A stretch of 15,605 nt of DNA, from assembly GCA_027578815.1 (NCBI GenBank), contig JANBTH010000520.1, positions 1 through 15,605 of the forward strand, given 5' to 3'. Under the pieces are notes generated by a model that saw only the letters and a program-made list of their open reading frames with translations, did not search any database and was not told where the DNA came from. The translations under genes were made by a program, and so were the position numbers. How positions within the stretch are numbered: position 1 is the first letter of the stretch; each line of letters begins with the position of its first letter. Below are positions 8,251-15,575 of this stretch, one piece after another. The stretch is from Coemansia sp. RSA 1804 (lineage: Eukaryota; Kickxellomycota; Kickxellomycetes; Kickxellales; Kickxellaceae).

Positions 8251-8770
8251 GAGCTCTCTTGCCGTCTTGACACAAAAGAGTGAAATAAATTGCATAAACC
8301 AAAGATAAACAAGCAAAAAAGGAGTATATCTATATTAATTATCGCATGTTGAAAAAGACAAGAAAGGAAAAAAGATGCGGGTTTATATTGAAAAAGTTTT
8401 CTTACCTCGTTCTAATTTGTTTGTTACTTTTTTGTATGCTAATACAGATGTTTCTTTATTCTGCCTCATCAGCCGCGATTAGATTAGCGCATGCAACATA
8501 TCCGGATCTGATAACATGCCGGTTTGGGTCCCATGATCTATGTACTGAAGCAATCAGTCAATGCACAGAAGGGTCCTCCTCCCTAATCCTTGAGTGGTTG
8601 AGAGCAACAGCGGCGGCTTTTCGGCATTGATGTCACATTGAAAGGCACGAACAGCAAAAGTCATGTCTGCCACGTATCCACATGTGCCTCAACCTCGCCT
8701 TCTTTATCTTCTGCCTCACCTTTCTTCTTTTCCCTCCTTTTTTCTAACTCATCACTCATCTAATATCCTC

Positions 8771-8793
8771 TGCTATTGCTATTGCTATTGCTT
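8771..8793 (+). repeat. short TGCTAT tandem repeat in the aldolase leader
   Basis: Three TGCTAT units followed by an imperfect fourth (TGCTTAT), about 53 bp before the aldolase ATG. It probably lies in the 5' untranslated leader. Confidence 0.7.
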
Positions 8794-8845
8794 ATTAAAC
8801 AAGCACAGTTTACCGAAAGAAAAGAAAAAACCAGCAATAATCACA

Positions 8846-9571
8846 ATGACACTTCTGCCGGCCAACCCAACGCTTGAGAACCTGACGCCCGAGATAGTGG
8901 CCAAGACCATCGACCATGCGCTGCTGAAGCCCGAGATGACGGTGGACGAGGTGGCTGCGGGATGCGAGCTGTGCGACAAGTACGGCACAGCCAGCGTGTG
9001 CGTGAAGCCATGCGACGTGAAGGTGGCCGCGGAGGCGCTGAAGGACAGCGACGTGGATGTGGGAACGGTGATTGGGTTTCCGCACGGAATCGCGGTGACG
9101 GAGGTCAAGGTGCTCGAGGCGCTGAGAGCAATCGACGATGGCGCCGTCGAGCTCGACATGGTGATCAACGTGGGCCACCTCCGGTCGGGTCGGATCGACG
9201 AGGTGCGCGACGAGATCCGCAGCGTCACAGCCGCTGCCAAAACCCGTCTGCCCGCGTGCTGCGTCAAGGTTATCCTCGAGTGCTCGCTGCTCAGCGCCGA
9301 CGAAATCGCCACTGCTAGCAGGCTTGCCGAGGAGGCCGGCGCCGACTACGTTAAAACTTCCACGGGTTTCGGTCCCGGTGGTGCACGGATCGACGATCTC
9401 CGCGTGATGCGCCAGGCTACCAATCCTGATCTGGTCCGCGTCAAGGCGTCGGGCGGAATCCGCTCCCTTGACGACCTGATTGCGTGTCTCCAGGCTGGGG
9501 CTGACCGTATCGGCACAAGCGCCACTGCTGCAATCATCGAGGACATGCGCACCCGCAAGTCAAAGAATTGA
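8846..9571 (+). CDS. DERA: deoxyribose-phosphate aldolase, class I
   Basis: Cleaves 2-deoxyribose 5-phosphate to glyceraldehyde 3-phosphate and acetaldehyde, the last step in salvaging the sugar of deoxynucleosides; cytosolic. 241 residues, the length of bacterial DeoC and fungal enzymes and shorter than animal DERA. Visible motifs: TIDHALLKP (21-29), GFPHG (77-81), VELDMVINVGHL (101-112) with Asp104, YVKTSTGF (168-175) with the Schiff-base Lys170, and VRVKASGGIR (197-206) with the second catalytic Lys200. The start at 8846 follows an A-rich context (CACAATG) and places the conserved core at the usual distance; the in-frame ATG at 8663 would add 61 residues of translated CT-rich leader and is rejected. 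Divergent from PUS1, followed in tandem by GET4. Identity is certain; origin by transfer from bacteria is possible but untested. Confidence 0.96.
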   Translation: MTLLPANPTLENLTPEIVAKTIDHALLKPEMTVDEVAAGCELCDKYGTASVCVKPCDVKVAAEALKDSDVDVGTVIGFPHGIAVTEVKVLEALRAIDDGAVELDMVINVGHLRSGRIDEVRDEIRSVTAAAKTRLPACCVKVILECSLLSADEIATASRLAEEAGADYVKTSTGFGPGGARIDDLRVMRQATNPDLVRVKASGGIRSLDDLIACLQAGADRIGTSATAAIIEDMRTRKSKN

Positions 9572-9806
9572 GCGACATTTCTCCTTCTTGTATCCTTGTT
9601 TGATTCTGCTGTGTTTATTGACGCTGTGATCAACAAGGTAATGTAAGTAGTTGAGGTAGGATGCCCCCATGTTGTATGCTCCAAGAAAGGAACATTCCGC
9701 TGGAAACACCAGCGTTTGTGTATTTTTGGCAGGATTGGCAATATTGGCGGACAAGGCAAATCCAAACCAGCTGCCCCGTGCGCTTTCCTTTCAGTGCTTG
9801 TGTAGA

Positions 9807-9812
9807 AATAAA
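9807..9812 (+). terminator. AATAAA polyadenylation signal, probably of the aldolase gene
   Basis: Canonical AATAAA 235 bp after the aldolase stop codon, the first one on this strand after the gene. The distance is long but acceptable; a non-canonical nearer signal is possible. Confidence 0.35.
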
Positions 9813-9893
9813 TCTTGAAGAGAAAGCTTAGCCCAGTTTAAAGCGTTGAAAGGGAGTAAGTTGATCACGTTTTTGTTCGGTTGGAACTGGGAA

Positions 9894-9900
9894 TATAAAA
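9894..9900 (+). promoter_or_regulatory. TATA box of GET4
   Basis: TATAAAA about 200 bp before the GET4 start and directly followed by the pyrimidine-rich tract typical of fungal transcription start areas. If this promoter is used, the leader is about 100-180 nt. Confidence 0.5.
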
Positions 9901-10101
9901 AGATCCACAAACAGCCATCAGTCATCTCTCTTTTTCTCTCGTTTTCCATTCTCCCCTATTCCTGATCCAGCTCTTTCTCTCTTTCTTTTCTTTTCTTTTC
10001 CAGCAAATTTCGTACTCCATCCGCGCTTTTTAGTTTCTCCTACCATCCGCCAGCTTTATCTTCCACATTAAACAGTACAGCAATCCTTGCGAGCAACCAG
10101 A

Positions 10102-11106
10102 ATGTCGGCAGCAAATTCCCGCATCGAGCGCTTTATCAACAATCTGCGCCAGAACCTCACAGACGGGAACTACTACGAGGGCCACCAGGAGCTGCGAGCA
10201 ATAGCAATCCGACTAGTGAAGCAGAAGAAGCACAGCCGGGCGATCCAGCTGCTGTATCTGGGCGCGCTGGAGCTATGCCAGTACAACCAGTGGGGCAGCG
10301 TTGCCGACCTGGCCTCGTTCATGATCAACATCTACGTTGAGGAAAAACTGCCGGTCACCGACGATAACAAGGAGCGCGTGTACGGGATTCTCGAGAAGCT
10401 GTCCCAGGCAACCGAGTACTATCCGCGCGTCTACGAGGCTGCGATCCAGTGGACGATTAAGGAACAAGAGGGCGGTGGTGTTGGCGACTCACAGATGCAC
10501 CACTTTATTGGGTGTCTCCAGCGCAATAAGGGCAGGTACCAGGAGGCCGAACAGCATTTCCTGGTTGGCACGTCGGAAAGCCCTCAGGCGCTCGGCGGCA
10601 TGCTCTTTGATTGGGCTGTGCGCACTGGCCGGCAGCCCGACTACGGACTGTTTGTTGCCCGTGGCGTGCTCAAGTACCTGGCCCTCGGGTGGTACGATGC
10701 CGCATGCTTCTGCTGGAAGGCGTTTGTGGCCAAGCTTGCACTGGCGCTTCCTGACGAGGTCAAGCAGCAGCAGCAGCAACAGTCCAAGCTCAGCCCAGTA
10801 TACTACTGCAGCACCCAGCCGTTGGTCAACTTTGTCCAGCTTCTTCTTCTGTCCGTTGAGCGTGCCGATGGCAAACCCGAATCCCCCTCCACACGCGTGT
10901 TCATTCAGATCCGTAACAACTATGTGTCGTCGTTTGGCGATGAAAACGGCCAGACCGTCAATGATCTTCTGGATATCGTTGGGGAAAAGTACTTTGGCAT
11001 CGTCGTCCATCGCCAGCAGTCGTTGTTTGATATTGTTAACTCGATGTTTGCTGCGCCCTCGTCGCAGCCTCGGATCCAAACCCCCAGCACCGAGGCTATG
11101 GACTGA
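10102..11106 (+). CDS. GET4: Get4, tail-anchored membrane protein targeting factor
   Basis: Get4 with Get5 bridges the Sgt2 chaperone to the Get3 ATPase, so that tail-anchored proteins are handed over for insertion in the endoplasmic reticulum; cytosolic. 334 residues, close to fungal and animal Get4/TRC35. It is an all-helical repeat protein. The diagnostic N-terminal segment runs from YYEGHQELRAIAIRLVKQKK (24-43) through SRAIQLLYLGALELC (45-59) and VADLASFMI (67-75). Later helices include YQEAEQHFLVGTSESP (146-161), ALGWYDAACFCWKAF (194-208) and the QPLVNFVQLLLLSVERAD segment (239-256). A six-Gln run (222-227) is inserted in a loop. The start at 10102 is the first ATG in the frame, with G at -3 (CAGAATG). 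No intron in the coding sequence. In tandem between the aldolase and CTF8 genes with separate promoters, so no functional link is implied. Confidence 0.94.
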   Translation: MSAANSRIERFINNLRQNLTDGNYYEGHQELRAIAIRLVKQKKHSRAIQLLYLGALELCQYNQWGSVADLASFMINIYVEEKLPVTDDNKERVYGILEKLSQATEYYPRVYEAAIQWTIKEQEGGGVGDSQMHHFIGCLQRNKGRYQEAEQHFLVGTSESPQALGGMLFDWAVRTGRQPDYGLFVARGVLKYLALGWYDAACFCWKAFVAKLALALPDEVKQQQQQQSKLSPVYYCSTQPLVNFVQLLLLSVERADGKPESPSTRVFIQIRNNYVSSFGDENGQTVNDLLDIVGEKYFGIVVHRQQSLFDIVNSMFAAPSSQPRIQTPSTEAMD

Positions 11107-11501
11107 TTAGCTTTTATGTCAGTGGAAAGGAAAGGCTGCTCTTTCTCTTATAATGTAAAACCTCCTTATTCCCTTTTAATCCCCCTTTTTGCATTTATAT
11201 CTTTTTGGAGATTCTGTTGACTTGCTATACAACACGGTTCTTCTGCTATTGTTTTTTGGTGTTGTTGCTGTTTTTGCGATACAAGAATTGTGAAGAGAAA
11301 ATGGGGCGTGTGGATCAGCTCCCACAACCGACTTTTCCTGATCGATGTGGAGAGATCGTGATGTCCGTCTAAGAAGGAACATTTCAAACATTATTTCGAT
11401 AGCCATTTGTTGCTATAAAGCCTTTTCTTCATCTATCCACACTTGTTGTTATTTGCAAGGCCTAATAGGGTTCATTACTCGTAAATTTACCGCCGTAAAG
11501 G
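11107..11501 (+). promoter_or_regulatory. spacer between GET4 and CTF8
   Basis: AT-rich, T-rich after the GET4 stop as expected for a 3' end; no canonical AATAAA is seen on this strand, so GET4 probably uses a variant signal. The right end carries the CTF8 TATA box followed by a pyrimidine-rich stretch. No gene seen. Confidence 0.5.
11414..11420 (+). promoter_or_regulatory. TATA box of CTF8
   Basis: TATAAAG about 82 bp before the CTF8 ATG, followed by a pyrimidine-rich stretch (CCTTTTCTTCATCTATCC). The leader would be only some tens of bases. Confidence 0.5.
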
Positions 11502-11882
11502 ATGTCGCAGATCCGGATATCGTACAACAAACAGAGCCAGAAAGAGTTCTGTCTGCTCGAGGCGCAGGGGTCGCTTGAGACGGACCAGCAGGGCGGACTG
11601 CGTGGACAGCAGCGGTTTGCGGAGATCAGACGCACCGGGAACGGATCAAAGGACGTGGTGATGGTTGTTGGGATCCACCGGTTGCCTGGGACGGTTGTGC
11701 CGCTGGCGAAGCCGCTGGCTGTGCTCAGGAAACGCCATAGCCCGGGTCCAGATGGCTCTAGCAATAGCCACAATAGTAGTATTGTCTACGACATCGAGGC
11801 AATCATCAAGGAAAAGTTCCTCTTCAAGGTCCGTCCGGACGTTATTCTCCAGAGCGAAATCTCGCGGTTGCCTAGCGTATAG
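11502..11882 (+). CDS. CTF8: Ctf8, subunit of the Ctf18 alternative clamp loader
   Basis: Ctf8 binds Dcc1 and the Ctf18 C-terminus in the RFC-like complex that loads and unloads PCNA and supports sister chromatid cohesion and replication checkpoint signalling; nuclear. 126 residues, close to the 121 of human CHTF8. Conserved family blocks: EAQGSLE (20-26), VVGIHRLPGTVVPLAKPLAV (55-74), where other members have a G-x-H..L-x-G-x-x-x-x-L-x-KP-x-x-x-L pattern, and YDIEAIIKEKFLFKVRPDVI (96-115), matching the usual IK-x-K-x-x-FK-x-RP ending. A Ser/Asn-rich insert (79-93) sits where length varies in the family. The start at 11502 follows a TATA box at suitable distance. Convergent with the SPX phosphatase gene, the stop codons being 179 bp apart. 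The protein is short and diverse, but the block order makes the call firm. Confidence 0.88.
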   Translation: MSQIRISYNKQSQKEFCLLEAQGSLETDQQGGLRGQQRFAEIRRTGNGSKDVVMVVGIHRLPGTVVPLAKPLAVLRKRHSPGPDGSSNSHNSSIVYDIEAIIKEKFLFKVRPDVILQSEISRLPSV

Positions 11883-12039
11883 CAAGCATATAACGTATAG
11901 CTTTTTCTCCCTTATGTAGCATTATATATCCATACTTTTTTCTTCGGTTTATCTGGTAGCCATTACCTTGACCACCCCTCCACACTCTTTGACACTTATC
12001 ATAAAACAAGACTGTGAATTATTAAATGCGAAATATTAA

Positions 12040-12045
12040 AATAAA
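12040..12045 (+). terminator. AATAAA polyadenylation signal, probably of CTF8
   Basis: AATAAA on the plus strand, 157 bp after the CTF8 stop codon and only 16 bp before the end of the opposing SPX phosphatase gene. Cleavage downstream would make the two mRNAs overlap. The spacer 11883-12061 is AT-rich and shows nothing else. Confidence 0.4.
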
Positions 12046-12061
12046 AGAAATGATATTGGGG

Positions 12062-14101
12062 CTAGATCTGGAGCTCAACTGCGTCGCTCTCGGAGTAGCC
12101 CATGAGATACAGAATGGTGGCCAGGCTCTTCTGGTTGATGCGGGCGCCGGCCTGCTGCTGGACGCGGGGCTTTGCGTTGAACGCAATGCCAAGACTTGCC
12201 TTCGCCAGCATCAGCAGGTCGTTGGCACCGTCGCCCACAGCAACGACCTGGTCAATGGCGATTCCCTCGGCCTGCGCAATGACCTCGAGCAGCTCGGCCT
12301 TGCGCGTGGCATCGACAACAGGACCAACGGTCTCGCCCGTCAGCCGCTTGCCGTCGGCGGTGACCTTGAGCTGGTTGGCGAAAGCGTAGTCCAGTCCAAG
12401 CTCGGTCTTGACGTATCTGGCCAGCGGAAGGAAGCCGCCGGAGATCACGGCGAGCTTGAAGCCGGCGTTCTTCAGCGCGCGGCACAGGTAGTGGGCGCCG
12501 TCGGTGAAAAGCAGGCTGCGCTTGACGGCCTCGAGCGCCTCAACGGGGGTTCCCTCGAGCAGCGCCACCCGACGCGCCAGCGACTCCTGGAAGTCAATCT
12601 CGCCCTGCATAGCGCTCTCGGTGATGGCGGCCACCTGCTCCTCGATGCCCGTGGCACGGGCAATCTCGTCGATCACCTCCTGCTGGATCAGCGTGGAATC
12701 CATGTCAAACACAACCAGCCGCTTCTGGCGCCTGAACACATTGTCCAGCTGCAGCGCCACATCCGTGTGGTGGCGCGTGCTGATTGCAATCAGCTCGGAC
12801 TTCATCTCCTCGGGCGACAGCGTGTCGGGGACGCTGAGCCGGAACTCGACGCACATCAGCGAGGCGTGGTGGCTGTCGAGGCGCTTCATCTGCTCAACGC
12901 TGATCTTCTTGGCGAGCAGCCAGTTGAGCCACTCGCTCAGGAACTCTGGCGACAGGCCGCGCTCGTTCAAGACGGTTGCCATGTACTTGACGCGGCTGGC
13001 GTAGGGCGCCTCGTCGAGGGCGTACTGCGTGGATCCGGCCAGCTTTGACGCCTTGAGCTTTGCGTCCTGGACGTCAAACGACAGCGTGCCGTCCCACTCC
13101 TGCGCCGTCCGTGCCAGGTCGCTAAACAGGTCAACGTCGCGGTTGTGCAGGTGCACAAGCACGCCAAACGTCACGTCGTGGTGCAGACGCGAGAGCGAGA
13201 AGTCGACTACCTGGCAGTGGTGGTTGGCCAGACATCCAAACACTCCGCCGATGATGTCTGTGCCGTGCGGCCCGCGCAGCGAGATCATGACGGTCTGCGT
13301 CTCGTGGAGGAGTCCCACCAGTGGCCCCAGCTTCTGCGATGCGCCGTGCGTGCCTAGTACCATCTGCTTCAGATCCTCCGAGGACGGCGTGGGGACGCGT
13401 GTGGGCCCTGCAGAGTCGCTTCCAACCGCCATGCTCTTGAGTGCCGCCGTGGCGCTGGCAACATCGTCGTCCCTAGCAACCGACAGCCCAAGGGTGCCGG
13501 CTCCTTCGTTGCTCTCGGCATGGAGCGCCGTCAACCGCGCCAGCAGCTCGGGCTTGAGCCGCAGCAGCGACGTCGAGACTACGAAAGACAGATGCGAGGT
13601 GCGCATCAGGTACGGCTCGCGGATCTGGAGCCCCGACCACTTGTCGTGCTTTTTGAGCGCCTTGGCAATGGCCGTAAAGTTGAGGAACACGAAGCGCTCC
13701 AGCAGAAGCAGCTCCTTCAGCGCCGCCTCGCACTCTGCAACCTCGGGACGTCTGCTGGCATCCAGCACATCCGCGATCCGGCTCTTTGTCTTGTCCTTGA
13801 TTGTCACGAAGAACGCATTGAACTTTTCCACCTCGGCGTCAAGCATGCGCACAAACTCCGGCGTCAGCTTGGCCACACGTGCCAGCCGCTGCTCGAGCAG
13901 CGCATCGAATCCCGGCTCGTCCGCAGCTGCCGGCGTCCATGGGAATACGTGCGCACGCGGAAACGCTGTTGCTAGGCGCACATTGGCATCAACCATGCGT
14001 GTCTTGAGAAAAGTTTTCAGCGCATCGTAGCTGATGAACTGCAGCTGCCACTCTGCAGGAAACTCGGTCCTCTGCTGGTTAAAGTACTGGCCGTACTTCA
14101 T
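12062..14101 (-). CDS. SER2: SPX-ACT-ACT-phosphoserine phosphatase fusion
   Basis: The C-terminal enzyme hydrolyses phosphoserine to serine, the last step of serine synthesis. 679 residues in one frame; yeast Ser2 is about 309. Domains: SPX, 1-185 (MKYGQYF start, ISYDALK 23-29, NFTAIAKALKKHDK 141-154); polar linker, about 195-255; two ACT-like domains, about 262-345 and 373-455, as in the two-ACT SerB type known from mycobacteria; HAD phosphatase, 460-668. HAD motifs: FDMDSTL (465-471; Asp466 nucleophile, Asp468), ISGG (553-556; Ser554), Lys601, GDGAND (623-628; Asp624, Asp628). SPX residues Tyr25, Lys29, Lys147, Lys150, Lys151 and Lys154 match the inositol-pyrophosphate-binding set of yeast Vtc4 in spacing. 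The start is the first ATG, with A at -3, and gives the canonical SPX N-terminus. Phosphatase identity is firm; sensing by SPX or ACT is inferred. Location is probably cytosolic, as no signal is seen. Confidence 0.93.
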   Translation of the reverse strand: MKYGQYFNQQRTEFPAEWQLQFISYDALKTFLKTRMVDANVRLATAFPRAHVFPWTPAAADEPGFDALLEQRLARVAKLTPEFVRMLDAEVEKFNAFFVTIKDKTKSRIADVLDASRRPEVAECEAALKELLLLERFVFLNFTAIAKALKKHDKWSGLQIREPYLMRTSHLSFVVSTSLLRLKPELLARLTALHAESNEGAGTLGLSVARDDDVASATAALKSMAVGSDSAGPTRVPTPSSEDLKQMVLGTHGASQKLGPLVGLLHETQTVMISLRGPHGTDIIGGVFGCLANHHCQVVDFSLSRLHHDVTFGVLVHLHNRDVDLFSDLARTAQEWDGTLSFDVQDAKLKASKLAGSTQYALDEAPYASRVKYMATVLNERGLSPEFLSEWLNWLLAKKISVEQMKRLDSHHASLMCVEFRLSVPDTLSPEEMKSELIAISTRHHTDVALQLDNVFRRQKRLVVFDMDSTLIQQEVIDEIARATGIEEQVAAITESAMQGEIDFQESLARRVALLEGTPVEALEAVKRSLLFTDGAHYLCRALKNAGFKLAVISGGFLPLARYVKTELGLDYAFANQLKVTADGKRLTGETVGPVVDATRKAELLEVIAQAEGIAIDQVVAVGDGANDLLMLAKASLGIAFNAKPRVQQQAGARINQKSLATILYLMGYSESDAVELQI

Positions 14102-14413
14102 GCTTGCTCTATGTTGGTTGCTGACTAGCTGTCTGGTATGTTCGTTCTGGGATGCTTGTACACTTGCGGAAACACACAGAATAAAATGCGGTGGTAAGAG
14201 AATGGAACGGTGCGTATGTATAAAATATTACAACAACGGGAAAAAAGTACTAGAAAAAGATAGCAGCCCAGACACAAGAAAAAAAGAAGCAGAAAAAAGA
14301 AAAGGTATCTTTAGCTAAAGTTTTTGCCACATTATCACAGAAACAGCAAGTAATGACGACCGTGAAAAAGTCAGAACGCAAGAATGGGGGGGAGCAGGCC
14401 GCGGGTTGGTTAG

Positions 14414-14420
14414 TTATATA
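14414..14420 (-). promoter_or_regulatory. possible TATA box of the SPX phosphatase gene
   Basis: TATATAA on the minus strand, 313 bp before the start codon and about 110 bp before the pyrimidine-rich tract of the coding strand, a normal distance to a fungal start area. A nearer AT-rich stretch at about 14213-14230 is an alternative. Confidence 0.3.
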
Positions 14421-14516
14421 GAAAAACCTAGCCACGAACAAAGACGGGTTGGTACTGAAAGATTACTCACATTTGTTATCGGCCAAAGACAATTCCTTGA
14501 TAACACACACATGCCT

Positions 14517-14532
14517 GCCCGCCCGCCCGCCC
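14517..14532 (+). repeat. GCCC tandem repeat, four units
   Basis: Four GCCC units followed by extra C bases, a sharply GC-rich island in AT-rich spacer. Possible regulatory or slippage-prone tract; no function can be read from it. Confidence 0.8.
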
Positions 14533-14967
14533 CCATCGATCGGCGTGTGTGGGGAAGGATTGGTGCGGAAGTGGCCGATGGAGCTGCAGATAAACCAGCT
14601 AACCCTTTTGCCTGCAACCCACCCAGATTAATGATGGGCCCCCCTTTTTCCCTCCTCAAAACATCCGATCACGTTGAGCAGCTCATTGGGCCACAGCATC
14701 GCCACGCCGACAATGCTAATCCTGCAGATTTGCTGTGATTTGACCCGGTGATTGTGGATTAGGCGCTGTCGGAGCCTCAAATTAAAGTAAAATAATTAAA
14801 GTAACAAACAGCTGTCTCAAGCTCAGCTGTGATTGTGACCATTGTTGTGGCTTAGCATGATGTCAACAATCTCCTTATTTTCGGATTTGCTTCGCTGTTT
14901 GCCAAATGCACAGCTCAGCGACCCTCCCCACCCCTTCCAACCTTCCTTTCTACCCTTCTTTCTCAAG

Positions 14968-15129
14968 ATGTTTCCTCGCTTCTGCAGGTTCATTTGCTTA
15001 TTGGGATTGAGGCGACTGTGTTTTATGTGCTTTATATGCTTGCTGTGCTATGGAGCTTACAGCCAATGTTTAGTGCAAGAAAAGGCAGAACTGGACATGG
15101 CAGAGCAGAATTCTGGTGACGGAGGGTGA
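14968..15129 (+). CDS. doubtful small Cys-rich hydrophobic ORF
   Basis: 53 codons from the ATG at 14968; an in-frame ATG at 14857 would give 90. The first half is hydrophobic with Arg and seven Cys (6, 10, 18, 21, 24, 27, 34), the second half short and acidic. The hydrophobic stretch (about 17-32) could be a signal anchor. A CT-rich tract lies directly before the ATG, as at real genes here. No family is recognised, no TATA box is near, and base composition is that of spacer rather than coding DNA, so it may be chance. Confidence 0.12.
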   Translation: MFPRFCRFICLLGLRRLCFMCFICLLCYGAYSQCLVQEKAELDMAEQNSGDGG

Positions 15130-15373
15130 AAGAGTTGTTCCCCGTTTATTGTCTTGCACGCAGCTTGACGTCGGCTCCCAGCATAGCCCAGTTCATTATG
15201 GAAAAATGACGATGAGTTGTGCTTTTTGCTGAGTCGTCAACAGCAAGAATGATGTGTCTGGAGGATTCCCCACTTTTGCTGTGCAAGGCAAAAGGCGATG
15301 ATGATGCTCAAGAAAAACACTCACCATTGCATTTGCCACAAAGAGTAGTAACTCTTTTTTTCTTCTTCAAAGG

Positions 15374-15391
15374 AATAATAATAATAATAAT
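15374..15391 (+). repeat. AAT microsatellite, six units
   Basis: Six AAT units in AT-rich spacer. Likely variable between strains; no function is apparent. Confidence 0.85.
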
Positions 15392-15575
15392 ATTGTCATT
15401 TTATTTTCGTTTAGGTGACAGCCCTACGGTGGTGTTCTTTTATTTTTTTCTATTCTCTCAATTCGTCACTTTTTTCACGCAACTTTGGGCGCGTCAAATT
15501 CACCGCCACTATAACTCGGGGTTCCTCTAGACCCTCCCGCCAACCGTCACTTGTATTTTTGTTTATCTTGTATTG

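Larger units (their letters stand above)
8161..8845. promoter_or_regulatory. divergent promoter region between PUS1 and the aldolase gene
   Basis: The two genes are transcribed away from each other from this region of 685 bp. The PUS1 side has a minus-strand TATAAA. The aldolase side has a long pyrimidine-rich tract (about 8695-8760) followed by a short TGCTAT repeat and then the ATG. A TGATGTCA at about 8628 resembles a bZIP/CRE site and CACATGTG occurs near 8680. An open frame with an ATG at 8663 continues into the aldolase, but its sequence is just translated CT-rich leader. Confidence 0.55.
9572..10101 (+). promoter_or_regulatory. spacer with aldolase 3' end and GET4 promoter
   Basis: No gene seen. 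In order: an inverted repeat CGCTGG-5 nt-CCAGCG (9698-9714); two ATTGGC boxes (9734-9739 and 9743-9748), which read as CCAAT-type sites on the other strand; AATAAA (9807-9812); GTAAGT (9856-9861); TATAAAA (9894-9900); and a long pyrimidine tract ending in TTTTC repeats and a CAG (about 9921-10003). Confidence 0.55.

Noticed and set aside
8663..8845. Upstream ATG giving a 61-residue extension of the aldolase
   Set aside because: The extension is translated pyrimidine-rich leader and a TGCTAT repeat; the core enzyme starts normally at 8846. An alternative form cannot be excluded, but nothing supports it.
10765..10782. Gln run in Get4 as a possible prion-like domain
   Set aside because: Only six Gln in a loop, too short to carry meaning.
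12026..14030. Long plus-strand open frames of 340 and 333 codons opposite the SPX phosphatase gene
   Set aside because: They are shadows of the GC-rich coding strand; no domains, and the minus-strand protein has full SPX and HAD motifs.
12062..14101. The SPX-phosphatase as two genes merged by error
   Set aside because: No stop, frameshift or splice-like signal lies in the linker, both ends are intact, and base composition is uniform. Kept open as the main way to refute the fusion.
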